Shown: positions 48,614 through 57,216, counted from the stretch's first letter. The stretch: DNA of 64,000 nt from DAOTXS01 sp034433515 (GCA_034433515.1 DAOUAL010000020.1:61901-125900), one strand, 5' to 3'. Notes: generated from the sequence alone by a model not told the origin. A program made the numbers and translations.

Positions 48614-49975
48614 TCACGTAATCGTTTCTTGGATCACTGCCGCAATGGCGTTTGCTTCACGCTCGATGCTGGCTGCGTCCGTTCCTTCGATCATCACACG
48701 GGCGAGATTCTCCGTCCCAGAATAGCGAAGCAAGATGCGGGCACGCTCCCCCAGCACCGCACGCGATTTTTCGATCTGCGCCTGAATCATTGGAAATTGC
48801 TCAAACGGCGGTTTACGTGGCACGCGCACATTGACCAACACCTGCGGATAGCGCGTCATACACGTCGCCAATTCTGCCAACGATTGTGGGGAACGTGCGC
48901 TCACCTCTGCTAAACGCACCGCCGTGTAAATGCCATCGCCGGTCGTGTGTCCGCCATCAAACAAGACGATATGGCCCGATTGTTCGCCGCCGATCACCGC
49001 GTCGAGTGCGCGCATTCGTTCGGTAACCCAGCGATCACCGACCGCCGTGCGTTCCATCTTTACGCCGATGGCGTCGAGCGATTTTTCCAACCCGATGTTC
49101 GCCATCACGGTGGACACAACGACACTGCCGTTGAGTTTGCCGCGCGCTTGCAAATCCCGCGCGAGAATCGCCAGCACAAAATCGCCGTCCACGTAGTTGC
49201 CCCGCGCATCCACAAACACCGCCCGGTCGCCATCTCCATCAAATTGGACGCCCCAATCGGCGTGTTCACGCAAAACAACGTCGCGCAATAACTTGGGTTC
49301 GAGGGCGTCGTAACCATGATTGATGTTGATGCCATCGGGTTGAACATTCAAAGCGATAATCTCTGCGCCCAGTTCGCGCAGGACACGCGGCGCCAGATCG
49401 AAAGTTGCGCCATTGTTGCAATCAAGGACGATCCGCTTGCCGCGTAGAATCGGTTGATGCCCAACCGTGTTCAGCAGAAAATCGAGATAAGCATTGACTT
49501 GGGCGACGTTATCGCGGCGTTGCCCAATCGAACCGATGGCGTGATGCGCTTGGTCGTCACGTCGCGCGCACGCCACGCGTTCAATTTCGATTTCCGCCTC
49601 GTCCGGAATTTTGAATCCATCGCTGCCAAACACTTTGATGCCATTGTAATCGAAGGGATTATGCGACGCCGAAATCGAAATCCCGCATCGAGCGCCCAGC
49701 GTGCGCGTGAGATACGCGATGCCGGGGGTAGGGATGATTCCCAGATGCAACGTATCGAATCCTTGCGCCATCAAGCCAGCCGCAAGCGCGTTTTCGATCA
49801 TCGTCCCGCTCTGCCGCGTATCCCGTCCGATCAAGGCGAGCGGATGTTTGCGATCGTGCCCCAGCACCGCACCAATCGCACAACCGATGTGCGTGACAAA
49901 CTCGGGCGTTAAAGGAAATTGATTCGCAATGCCGCGAATGCCGTCCGTGCCAAAGAGTTTGATCGAATCAGACAT
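48614..49975 (-). CDS. glmM: Phosphoglucosamine mutase GlmM
   Basis: 453 residues, standard length. LFGTDGIRGIANQFPLT at the start, the phosphoserine in ISISASHNPFDYNGIKVFG near residue 101, QFDGDGDRAVFVDARG near 240 for metal, GEQSGHIVLFDGGHTTGDG near 326 for substrate, and a C-terminal LLRYSGTENLARVMIEG phosphate loop identify GlmM. It makes glucosamine-1-phosphate for UDP-GlcNAc, peptidoglycan and glycans. Its ATG lies inside the last codons of hepT (8-base overlap), an unusual coupling to a toxin gene. Confidence 0.94.
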   Translation of the reverse strand: MSDSIKLFGTDGIRGIANQFPLTPEFVTHIGCAIGAVLGHDRKHPLALIGRDTRQSGTMIENALAAGLMAQGFDTLHLGIIPTPGIAYLTRTLGARCGISISASHNPFDYNGIKVFGSDGFKIPDEAEIEIERVACARRDDQAHHAIGSIGQRRDNVAQVNAYLDFLLNTVGHQPILRGKRIVLDCNNGATFDLAPRVLRELGAEIIALNVQPDGININHGYDALEPKLLRDVVLREHADWGVQFDGDGDRAVFVDARGNYVDGDFVLAILARDLQARGKLNGSVVVSTVMANIGLEKSLDAIGVKMERTAVGDRWVTERMRALDAVIGGEQSGHIVLFDGGHTTGDGIYTAVRLAEVSARSPQSLAELATCMTRYPQVLVNVRVPRKPPFEQFPMIQAQIEKSRAVLGERARILLRYSGTENLARVMIEGTDAASIEREANAIAAVIQETIT

Positions 49976-50372
49976 TCAAATATTTCTTAACCGTGTTACA
50001 GAATTCTTGTGCCAACGTAATTGCGTCTTGGGCATCACGTGCATCATACGCTTCTGCCGGAATCCCATCGGGCAAGCCATTGGGATAACGCGTTGGGATG
50101 TAAAAACGATCCAACCGCCGGGCTTGCTGGACGAGCGCAGCAAATTCCTTTCTTGATTTTGCCGCCCGTCCACACAGGGTTGCAACCGAATGTCCTAGGA
50201 CGAGGCGTTCACCCTGCCCATACAAAAATGCCTTGAGTGCTTTTTCGGCCGCTTGCTGTGCAATAAAGCAGGCATACGCGTACAACGCGTTATCCGCGTT
50301 TGTCTGTGCGGCGCGTAGATCGTACTCGGCTTGGGCGAACCACTTGGCGGCTTCGCCTCTTGGGTCTTTCAT
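49968..50372 (-). CDS. hepT: HEPN domain protein, HepT-like toxin
   Basis: 134 residues, all-helical HEPN fold: EAAKWFAQAEYDLRAAQ, ACFIAQQAAEKALKAFLYGQG and ERLVLGHSVATL. The last carries an R-x4-H pair, the RNase motif of HepT toxins. The start overlaps the nucleotidyltransferase gene by 83 bases. HepT is an RNase that its MntA partner inactivates by AMPylation, so this is most likely a MntA-HepT (type VII) toxin-antitoxin pair. Its stop overlaps the glmM start. Confidence 0.85.
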   Translation of the reverse strand: MKDPRGEAAKWFAQAEYDLRAAQTNADNALYAYACFIAQQAAEKALKAFLYGQGERLVLGHSVATLCGRAAKSRKEFAALVQQARRLDRFYIPTRYPNGLPDGIPAEAYDARDAQDAITLAQEFCNTVKKYLNV

Positions 50373-50676
50373 AAATGATGATCCCTTCCGCTAACACGCG
50401 CTCGATCAATGAATTTTCGCGCGCTTGCATCTCGGCAAATTCCTGCGGGGTGTACACCAGTGCATCCAGCGCGAAATCCCCGTGAATTAAATCGTACACC
50501 TGCCCTAACCGATCCAGAAAACGGGCGTTGGTATTCTTGATGACCACCAAATCAATGTCGCTATACGGATCCGCCTCCCCGCGCGCAGCGGAACCAAACA
50601 GAATCACGCGCTCAGGGTCGTACGGTTTGAGCGCACGAACAATTTGATGGATGCGCGAGCGGATACGAGACTTCAT
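50290..50676 (-). CDS. mntA: Minimal nucleotidyltransferase, MntA-like antitoxin
   Basis: 128 residues. The catalytic motif GS-x10-DxD reads GSAARGEADPYSDIDLVV near residue 26, as in MNT proteins; a basic tail (RPKRRSRQVVRPSR) is encoded in the region that overlaps hepT. It starts directly after the gmd stop codon with no spacer. Expected role: AMPylation of a HepT tyrosine to neutralise the toxin. The 83-base overlap with hepT is long for this kind of pair and would tie the two translations. Confidence 0.87.
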   Translation of the reverse strand: MKSRIRSRIHQIVRALKPYDPERVILFGSAARGEADPYSDIDLVVIKNTNARFLDRLGQVYDLIHGDFALDALVYTPQEFAEMQARENSLIERVLAEGIIIYERPKRRSRQVVRPSRVRSTRRTDKRG

Positions 50677-51651
50677 CTACAAATGATACTGTTTCTTGAG
50701 TGTCGCCAGATCGGCTTCCACCATCTTTTGAATCATCTCTTCAAAGGTGATGGAGGGTTGCCAGCCCAACTTTTGTTTTGCTTTGCTAGCATCGCCAATC
50801 AACAAATCCACATCGGCGGGGCGCAAGAGCGCTTCGTCCACGTACACATAGCGTTGCCAATCCAAGTCCACACACGCAAACGCCACTTCGCACAAACGTC
50901 GAATCGAATGGGTGCGCCCCGTGGCAATGACGTAATCTTCCGGCTGGTGTTGTTGAAGCATCAGGTGCATCATCCGCACATAATCGGGCGCCCAGCCCCA
51001 ATCGCGTTGCGAATCCAGATTGCCCAGCGGCAGTTTCTCGGCGAGACCCAGCGCGATTTTGGCGGCGTGGTAGGTTACCTTGTGGGTTACAAATTCCAAG
51101 CCGCGCCGTGGCGATTCGTGGTTGAACAGAATGCCCGAGACGGCGAACAAATCGTACGATTCACGATAGTTGACCGTGATCCAATGCCCATACACCTTGG
51201 CGACGCCGTACGGGCTGCGCGGATGAAACGGTGTCGTCTCGCGTTGGGGAATCTCCACCACCTTGCCAAACATTTCCGAGGACGATGCTTGATAGAAACG
51301 AATTTCCGGATCAACAATCCGAATCGCTTCCAGCATCCGGGTCACCCCGAGCGCGGTAAACTCCCCGGTGAGGACCGGTTGCTTGAACGAGGTGGGAATG
51401 AAGGATTGGGCGGCCAGGTTGTACACTTCGGTGGGACGATGCTCACGAATAATGTCAATGAGCGATACTTGATCCAGCAGATCGCCTTGCACAATGGTGA
51501 TCTTGTCTTGAATGTTCGCAATACGTTCAAAATTGAGGGTTGACGTGCGGCGTACCATGCCGACCACTTGATAGCCCTGCTCCAGCAAGTATTCAGCGAG
51601 ATAACTGCCGTCCTGACCGGTAATTCCTGTGATCAAGGCTTTTCTTTTCAT
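50677..51651 (-). CDS. gmd: GDP-mannose 4,6-dehydratase
   Basis: 324 residues, extended SDR. Cofactor loop GITGQDGSYLAEYLLEQGY at the N-terminus; NLAAQSFIPTSFKQPVLTG and the active-site ASSSEMFGKV follow, then FHPRSPYGVAKVYGHW with the Tyr-Lys pair. FNHESPRRGLEFVTHKVT is the GDP-mannose-binding region of Gmd. It makes GDP-4-keto-6-deoxymannose. The reductase-like gene overlaps its start by 4 bases, so the two steps are coupled. Confidence 0.93.
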   Translation of the reverse strand: MKRKALITGITGQDGSYLAEYLLEQGYQVVGMVRRTSTLNFERIANIQDKITIVQGDLLDQVSLIDIIREHRPTEVYNLAAQSFIPTSFKQPVLTGEFTALGVTRMLEAIRIVDPEIRFYQASSSEMFGKVVEIPQRETTPFHPRSPYGVAKVYGHWITVNYRESYDLFAVSGILFNHESPRRGLEFVTHKVTYHAAKIALGLAEKLPLGNLDSQRDWGWAPDYVRMMHLMLQQHQPEDYVIATGRTHSIRRLCEVAFACVDLDWQRYVYVDEALLRPADVDLLIGDASKAKQKLGWQPSITFEEMIQKMVEADLATLKKQYHL

Positions 51652-52604
51652 GGGGTTCCTACTTTGGCTCTCCAGTAATCAAGAATATCGTGCAAACTTT
51701 GTTCCAAAGGAATGATCGTGTGCCAGCCAGTTTGGCGGCGGAATTTTGAAGCATCGCAGTACATCACCGGCGTATCGGAAGGACGAAAGCGAGCGGGGTC
51801 GTGTTGCACCTGAATCGGCATTCGACTGAATTGCAACATCAGACGGAGGAGGGCGTGAATGGCAACCGCACGTTCACTACCGATGTTGTACACTTCGCCG
51901 GCGATGCCGCGTTCCAACGCGAGATAATAAGCCCGCACCATATCGCGCACGTCGGTGAAATCGCGTTGGGCAGTCAAGTTGCCAACATACAAAACGGGCT
52001 CCCGCTTGCCCGCTTCGATTTCTGCGATTTGTTTGGCAAAGTTCGATGTGACAAATTGTTCGTTTTGGCGTGGTCCAATGTGATTGGACGGGCGCACGCG
52101 AATGACGTGCAAATGATGGCTGAGAAAATATTGCAGTCCCAAAAAATCTTGGGCGATTTTGCTCACGCCGTACGGGCTATCCGGGCAAAACGGCGTGTTT
52201 TCGGTGACGGGCACCGCATTGGGTTCCGCCCGACCGTACTCGTCAATCGAACCGATCACGAGGATGCGCGCCGAGGAATGAAGACGCGCCATCGCGTTCA
52301 GCACATTGACTTGGGCACGCAAATTGATTTCGAGGGTGCCCCACGGGTCTTGCCACGAAATCGGCGCGAATGCCTGACCCGCCAAGTGATACACACGCTC
52401 GGGTTGCGTTTGCGTGAGGATCGCTTCCGCCAGATCGGGCTGGGTGAGATCGGCTTGATAAAACGTTGCGCGCCCGGCAAGGTGCGCGATATTCTCTTGA
52501 CTACCTATGCCCACGCCGTAGATTTCTGTTTCGGGCAAGGTCAACAAGAAATCGGCAAGATGACTGCCGGCAAAACCGTTCATTCCCGTGATCAGAACGC
52601 GCAA
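51648..52604 (-). CDS. rmd: NAD-dependent epimerase/dehydratase, GDP-6-deoxy-D-mannose reductase-like
   Basis: 318 residues from a TTG at 52604 with GAGGAG 7 bases upstream; the outer TTG at 52622 is less well placed. Short-chain epimerase fold: RVLITGMNGFAGSHLADFLL, VYHLAGQAFAPISW, GSIDEYGRAEPNAVPVTE and SPYGVSKIAQDF with the catalytic Tyr-Lys. RPSNHIGPRQNEQFVTSNFAKQI is typical of Rmd-like reductases. With Gmd it should give GDP-D-rhamnose, or a related deoxysugar, for the two glycosyltransferases downstream. It overlaps gmd by 4 bases. Confidence 0.88.
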   Translation of the reverse strand: MRVLITGMNGFAGSHLADFLLTLPETEIYGVGIGSQENIAHLAGRATFYQADLTQPDLAEAILTQTQPERVYHLAGQAFAPISWQDPWGTLEINLRAQVNVLNAMARLHSSARILVIGSIDEYGRAEPNAVPVTENTPFCPDSPYGVSKIAQDFLGLQYFLSHHLHVIRVRPSNHIGPRQNEQFVTSNFAKQIAEIEAGKREPVLYVGNLTAQRDFTDVRDMVRAYYLALERGIAGEVYNIGSERAVAIHALLRLMLQFSRMPIQVQHDPARFRPSDTPVMYCDASKFRRQTGWHTIIPLEQSLHDILDYWRAKVGTP

Positions 52605-52633
52605 CGATGAACTCCTCGTCAAAGATCGGGCGC

Positions 52634-52662
52634 ATTATACCTTAAATTGGGATGATGCGCAA
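52634..52662 (-). promoter_or_regulatory. Promoter of the rmd-gmd-mntA-hepT-glmM run
   Basis: TATAAT (52639-52634 on the minus strand) about 30 bases before the start; the -35 at 17 bases reads TTGCGC, a weak match. It is the only clear promoter before the long minus-strand set. Confidence 0.5.
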
Positions 52663-52828
52663 AATGATTGTGCGAGGTGTTTCTGTTTGCCAAATGATCG
52701 AGCTAGAATAGAATGCAAGAGCCAAGGAGAGGAATTTACTCAACGCGCAAGCGCGGCTATTTGGTGATTGGCATTGGTCGTATTCTATTTTTCGAAGGCG
52801 TCGTTCAATCGCCGATAGCGTATCAACG

Positions 52829-52890
52829 GTCGAATGAAAATGGACCCCGTGTAGGACAAATTTGAAATTTGTCCCACCTTTTTGAAGGAG
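52829..52890 (+). repeat. 62-bp leader repeat carrying the NUDIX gene ribosome-binding site
   Basis: Second copy of the leader at 36322-36383, from GTCGAATGAAAATGGA to GAAGGAG. It contains the palindrome GGACAAATTT-G-AAATTTGTCC (52854-52874) and ends 3 bases before the ATG at 52894. Confidence 0.8.
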
Positions 52891-52893
52891 CGT

Positions 52894-53406
52894 ATGCAAC
52901 CTAAATTCTGTTCGCAATGTGGGCACGCGTTAGAAATGCGCCCGGTCGAAGATCAGCGCCGGCGCCCGGTTTGCCCGGCGTGCGGATTCATCGTCTATCT
53001 CAATCCGCCCATTGCGGCGGGCGTCATTGCGGAACGTGCCGATGGCAAGATTGCGTTAGTCTTGCGTGGCGAAAATCCGGGCAAGGGGTTGTGGAGTTTG
53101 CCCGCCGGTTTTATGGAGATTGACGAAACGGTGGAAGAAGCGGCGCGCCGCGAATGCCGGGAGGAAACCGGTCTGGAAATAGCCTTGGGTGATTTGTGGG
53201 GCGTGTGGTCGTTTCATCATCAACCCAAAGATACATCGGGCGTTCTCGTGTTGTACACCGCGCGCGTGATCGGGGGGACGATGCGCGCGGGGAGTGACTC
53301 CGTCCAAGTGCAATTTTTTGCGCCAGCGGAAATCACCGATGAGATGTTGGCATTTGAAACGCATCGCGCAGCATTGGCAAAATGGAGAAATCGCAAGTCG
53401 TCATGA
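52894..53406 (+). CDS. NUDIX hydrolase with zinc ribbon (NudC-like arrangement)
   Basis: 170 residues from the ATG at 52894. An N-terminal zinc ribbon CSQCGH...CPACGF (residues 4-33) precedes a complete Nudix box, GFMEIDETVEEAARRECREETGLE near residue 73, which matches G-x5-E-x7-RE-U-x-EE-x-G-U. It hydrolyses a nucleoside diphosphate linked to another moiety; the zinc ribbon is as in NADH pyrophosphatases, but the protein is shorter than NudC. Its leader is the 62-base repeat shared with ilvE. Confidence 0.88.
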   Translation: MQPKFCSQCGHALEMRPVEDQRRRPVCPACGFIVYLNPPIAAGVIAERADGKIALVLRGENPGKGLWSLPAGFMEIDETVEEAARRECREETGLEIALGDLWGVWSFHHQPKDTSGVLVLYTARVIGGTMRAGSDSVQVQFFAPAEITDEMLAFETHRAALAKWRNRKSS

Positions 53407-53429
53407 GCACGCCGAGTAACGCGCCCCGT

Positions 53430-54362
53430 TCACCACAGCATCCGAAACGGCACCCGCTCATCCAATCGCGTTAGTCCAATCTCTTCGGCGAGGCGCACGG
53501 CGTCTTCAAATTCCGCGCGCGTGATCCGCCGATTGAGTTCTGGATATTCTTTGGCTTTGTAGCAGGGCCGATATTGAGCCATCACGTTCAGGTACGTATT
53601 GGGCGAAATTTCTTTTGCCAGCCATTCTAACGTCTCGCGTGTGCCGGCGAGATCGTTTGGCAAAACCAGATGCCGCACCAGCAAGCCACGCGTGGCAATC
53701 CCCTGGTCCTCTATCTGTAAATCGCCTACTTGCCGATGCATCTCTTTGACCGCCGCGCGGTTGATCGCCGGATAATCGCGAATCTTGGAGTATTTGCGCG
53801 CCAAGGTGGCATCGGCATATTTCACATCGGGCATATAAATGTCAATCACACCATCGAGCAACGCCAAGGCTTCCAGTGAATCGTACCCGCCGGTGTTGTA
53901 CACGAGCGGGAGACGCAACCCGGCTTGCGCGGCGATGAGTGTTGCCGCCAGAATCGGTGCGACGACGTGGCTGGGACTAACCAAGTTGATATTGTGACAC
54001 CCCATCGCTTGCAAGCGCAACATCATTTCGGCGATGTGTTCTGGCTCAACTGGACTCCCTTCGCCGAGTTGGCTAATTTCATAATTTTGGCAAAACACGC
54101 AACGCAGGTTGCACCAGGCAAAGAAAATCGTCCCAGAACCACCGCGTCCAACCAACGGCGCTTCTTCGCCCAAGTGCGGATGGAAACTTGAGACCACCGC
54201 GCGTTCACCAGTACGGCACACCGTTCCCTTGATCGTCTCCCGCCGATTGACGCCGCAATGATGCGCGCACAAATCGCAATGCGTGAGATGTTCGTATGCT
54301 AGGCGAACCCGCTCCGCAAGTTCGCCGGTCTGGAGCAATTTGAGATACGCCGGCTCAACCAT
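53430..54362 (-). CDS. Radical SAM protein, PflA-related
   Basis: 310 residues. The radical SAM cluster motif is CNLRCVFCQN near residue 84. An upstream CDLCAHHCGVNR (residues 29-40) is a typical extra Cys-rich segment of this group, usually annotated as PflA-like or YgeF-type. VYNTGGYDSLEALALLDG and DVKYADATLARKYS follow. It should cleave SAM to make a radical for enzyme activation or for a modification; the target is unknown. A MITE-like repeat lies 28 bases upstream of its start. Confidence 0.87.
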   Translation of the reverse strand: MVEPAYLKLLQTGELAERVRLAYEHLTHCDLCAHHCGVNRRETIKGTVCRTGERAVVSSFHPHLGEEAPLVGRGGSGTIFFAWCNLRCVFCQNYEISQLGEGSPVEPEHIAEMMLRLQAMGCHNINLVSPSHVVAPILAATLIAAQAGLRLPLVYNTGGYDSLEALALLDGVIDIYMPDVKYADATLARKYSKIRDYPAINRAAVKEMHRQVGDLQIEDQGIATRGLLVRHLVLPNDLAGTRETLEWLAKEISPNTYLNVMAQYRPCYKAKEYPELNRRITRAEFEDAVRLAEEIGLTRLDERVPFRMLW

Positions 54363-54390
54363 ATTGCGAAGTCTTCTTTCTACACCCTAA

Positions 54391-54494
54391 TAGTGCACCA
54401 ACATGAAAGTGCGTAGTGGAAACTTGATACTTGACCGTCTCGGTAACCATTTTTCCATCGGTCTGGTATGCAACTATTTCATGTTGTTGCACTA
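54391..54494 (-). mobile_element. MITE-like element, copy 1 (104 bp)
   Basis: Terminal inverted repeats of 18 bases (TAGTGCACCAACATGAAA and its partner, one mismatch). Both ends start with TA, as for TA-targeting transposons. Its reverse complement matches copy 2 at 60779-60881 except for three substitutions and one missing base. There is no coding capacity. It lies between the divergent radical SAM and holB genes. Confidence 0.85.
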
Positions 54495-54577
54495 ACTCTG
54501 CACTCTCCACTATATCCCGATTTTTGGCAGATTTCAAATTTTGTGTGGGGGTGCAATCGTGATAGAATATAAAGGTA

Positions 54578-55630
54578 ATGGCAACGCGTCAAGTAAAAAC
54601 CGATTGGAGATTAGTTGGGCACGAGTGGGCAGTGCGCGCTTTGGCGAGCAGTCTGGTGAACGAGCGCACAACGCACGCGTACTTGTTCACGGGCCCGCAC
54701 GCCATCGGCAAGACGACCTTGGCGCGTGCTCTGGCGCAAGCGTGGAATTGTTCCAGTGAGACTTATCCGTGCGGCGAATGTGTAGCGTGTCGAAAAATCG
54801 CGCGCGACCGGCATCCGGATGTACAAGTCATTGAAGGCGTCCCCGTCGGTTACAAGTTCGATGAGAAATCGCCACCGCCACCTCCCCGGGCAAACGATTG
54901 GGAACGCCGCATGCTCAAGATTGATCAGATTCGCGCCGTGCAACACGATATCTCACGCGCGCCGTTTGAAGGACGCTGGCGCGTGGTCATCTTGCGTCGC
55001 TTTGAAGAAGCGAATGAAGAAGCGGCGAACGCTTTTCTCAAGACCCTCGAAGAACCGCCCTCGCACACACGTCTCATTCTTACGGCACGCGATGCGAGTT
55101 TGCTTTTGCCTACGATTGCTTCGCGTTGCCAAGTTTTTGCGCTGCGTCCGCTGACCCCGGCGCAAATCGAAACCGCGCTCGTCGAACGCCAAGTAGATCA
55201 TGAGACGGCGCGCTTGTTGGCACACTTGTCCGGCGGTCGCTTGGGTTGGGCGGTGCGTGCCGCCGCCAACCCAGCCATGCTCAACGCGCGCCGTGAGTAC
55301 CTCGATACGTTGAACACCGCCTTGACCGAAGGGCGTGCCGAACGATTGCTGCGCGCCGAAGCGCTCGCCAAAAAATCGGACGAGTTGCCGGAATTGTTAG
55401 ACGTGTGGCTGGGTTGGTGGCGCGATGTCCTGCTCGTGCATCATGGCGAGAGTGCCCGGATCACCAACGTTGATCGCCAAGCACAGTTGGATGAGCAAGC
55501 TACCCGCTATTCTCTCGCCCAGATCAAAAATACTTTGCAAGCAATTCGGGTAACCGCGCGTTATCTGACTCAAAACGTCAACACGCGGCTTGCCCTCGAA
55601 GTGTTGTTGTTAAATCTACCGGTAGTGTAA
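54578..55630 (+). CDS. holB: DNA polymerase III subunit delta' (HolB)
   Basis: 350 residues, clamp-loader AAA+ fold. HEWAVRALASSLVNERTTHAYLFTGPHAIGKTTLARALA gives the P-loop near residue 35. A zinc-binding CGECVACRK follows, then a loop with a polyproline stretch unusual for the family, and NAFLKTLEEPPSHTRLILTA with the SRCQVFALRPL switch. The catalytic Walker B acidic residues are absent, as in delta'. It loads the beta clamp with DnaX and delta. The start ATG has AAAGG upstream; the PSP1 gene follows, a common order. Confidence 0.92.
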   Translation: MATRQVKTDWRLVGHEWAVRALASSLVNERTTHAYLFTGPHAIGKTTLARALAQAWNCSSETYPCGECVACRKIARDRHPDVQVIEGVPVGYKFDEKSPPPPPRANDWERRMLKIDQIRAVQHDISRAPFEGRWRVVILRRFEEANEEAANAFLKTLEEPPSHTRLILTARDASLLLPTIASRCQVFALRPLTPAQIETALVERQVDHETARLLAHLSGGRLGWAVRAAANPAMLNARREYLDTLNTALTEGRAERLLRAEALAKKSDELPELLDVWLGWWRDVLLVHHGESARITNVDRQAQLDEQATRYSLAQIKNTLQAIRVTARYLTQNVNTRLALEVLLLNLPVV

Positions 55631-55683
55631 AGAGGGCATTATGCTCCCTCTCTACAAAATCCGTTGATATAGGAGTTTGCCCT

Positions 55684-56532
55684 ATGGCCGTCCTAGTTGC
55701 CGGCGTACGCATCAAGCGCGTGCCTCAAATCGTTTATTACGATGCTACTGATTTTTCCGATCTCGTCATCAACGAGTACGTCATTGTAGATACCGATAAA
55801 TGTCGTCAAGCCGCGCGGGTGGTCATTGCGCCCACGCCCCGCGCCTCATTCCCCTCCGATACCCCCCTGCGTCCCATTCTGCGCCGTGCGACGGCGCTCG
55901 ATCTAGCGCAATGGCAAGAATTGCGCTTGCAAGAACCACTGGCTTTGGCGCAATGCAAAGAGCAAGTGACAAAACATAATTTGCCGATGCGATTATTGGA
56001 AGCGGAATATAACTTTGATGGAAGTCATCTCACCTTCTATTTCACGGCGGATGGGCGCGTAGATTTCCGCGCGCTGGTCAAAGACCTAGCGGTCATTTTT
56101 CCGGCGCGGGTGGAACTGTGGCAAATTGGACCCCGCGACCGCGCGAAATTGGTGGGGGGACTCGCCCCCTGTGGCCAAGAAATTTGTTGTGAAAAATTCT
56201 TGAGCGAGTTTCCCAAGTCAACGATCAAGATGGCCAAGGATCAGGATATGCCGCTGGGTCCCAATGCCGCCACCGGTTTGTGCGGGCGACCGTTGTGCTG
56301 TCTCGCCTACGAACAACCAACGTACCAAGCAGCCAAGGGACGGATTCCGCGAATTGGTGAGAGTGTGTTGACCGAGCGTGGAATAGGGCGTGTGGTTGCA
56401 CGGAACGTGCTGAAGGAAAACGTTACGGTGCAGTTTGAGGATGGGACCAACGCGACCCTGCCCGTAGAGGCAGTCAAGATGCTCAATTCCACCACGCGCC
56501 CCATCGAAGAACCGAACCCCGAGGATGCCTGA
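55684..56532 (+). CDS. PSP1 domain protein (YaaT/RicT family)
   Basis: 282 residues. The PSP1 C-terminal region is clear: ILRRATALDLAQWQELRLQEPLALAQCKE, LLEAEYNFDGSHLTFYFTADGRVDFRALVKDLA, and the cysteine-rich GGLAPCGQEICCEKFL and TGLCGRPLCCLAYE, which can bind an Fe-S cluster. In Bacillus RicT helps control RNA processing, biofilm and competence. It often follows holB, as here at 50 bases. A terminator hairpin separates it from the convergent HD gene. Confidence 0.9.
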   Translation: MAVLVAGVRIKRVPQIVYYDATDFSDLVINEYVIVDTDKCRQAARVVIAPTPRASFPSDTPLRPILRRATALDLAQWQELRLQEPLALAQCKEQVTKHNLPMRLLEAEYNFDGSHLTFYFTADGRVDFRALVKDLAVIFPARVELWQIGPRDRAKLVGGLAPCGQEICCEKFLSEFPKSTIKMAKDQDMPLGPNAATGLCGRPLCCLAYEQPTYQAAKGRIPRIGESVLTERGIGRVVARNVLKENVTVQFEDGTNATLPVEAVKMLNSTTRPIEEPNPEDA

Positions 56533-56534
56533 AC

Positions 56535-56575
56535 AAAACTGATGCGACCACCTTGGTGTGTGTCGCATCAGTTTT
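56535..56575. terminator. Bidirectional hairpin between PSP1 and HD genes
   Basis: A 14-bp stem AAAACTGATGCGAC (56535-56548) / GTCGCATCAGTTTT (56562-56575) with a 13-base loop; A-run and T-run flanks allow termination in both directions. Confidence 0.85.
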
Positions 56576-57155
56576 ACCGCTTCTTCCCCTCGATCCAGTG
56601 CGGGTCATGTTTGTTATTGAACCACCACTCGTCCCAACGCGTGGCAAGAATCTCCTCCGCCAAGCGTTTGCCGGCATCGGTCTTGAGCCGCGCCAACAGT
56701 GGCGTGATCCAATCGCTCACATGCGGATTGCCCAAGTCGCCTAGTTTCTTCAACATCAACAACAATTCCAATTGATCGGCATCTTTGGCAAGTTGCGCTT
56801 CGAGGGTGACGCCGGCTTCAAACTCCCGGACATAGGCAGCGATCTCGGCACCAAAGGGCCATTCGCGTGCGCCATCGTCCAAAACCTTTTCCAAATCTTC
56901 CATCACATATTTTCGATTCACATAGTTGTGATCGCCTGTGCGGGCTTCCGGCAAATCATGAAACATCACCAGCCGCATCAAGCGTAATTCATCCACCGGC
57001 GTCTCACTGGTCCGCGCCAGCAGAAACGCCACGTGCATCATCCGATACATATGCTCCGCGACCGATTGTTGCCCCGTCCCCAAGAAGGCAAAACCACTGC
57101 GCGGCGTTTCATTGAGCATGCCAACTTCGTGCAAGTATTTTGCCAATTGACTCAT
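56574..57155 (-). CDS. HD domain phosphohydrolase (YfbR/5'-nucleotidase-like)
   Basis: 193 residues from the ATG at 57155 with GGAGG upstream; the longer ORF start is not supported. The metal-binding HD pattern is SVAEHMYRMMHVA near residue 32, MFHDLPEARTGDHNYVN near 65, and DADQLELLLMLKK near 125. Proteins of this size and pattern are annotated as 5'-deoxynucleotidases. The C-terminal WDEWWFNNKHDPHW is family-typical. Substrate is likely a nucleoside monophosphate. Confidence 0.88.
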   Translation of the reverse strand: MSQLAKYLHEVGMLNETPRSGFAFLGTGQQSVAEHMYRMMHVAFLLARTSETPVDELRLMRLVMFHDLPEARTGDHNYVNRKYVMEDLEKVLDDGAREWPFGAEIAAYVREFEAGVTLEAQLAKDADQLELLLMLKKLGDLGNPHVSDWITPLLARLKTDAGKRLAEEILATRWDEWWFNNKHDPHWIEGKKR

Positions 57156-57216
57156 CGTTGACCTCCGCGCGCATTCTAACCCGATTGCCCGTCGTGTCAA
57201 TCGGTAGGCATGCGGT

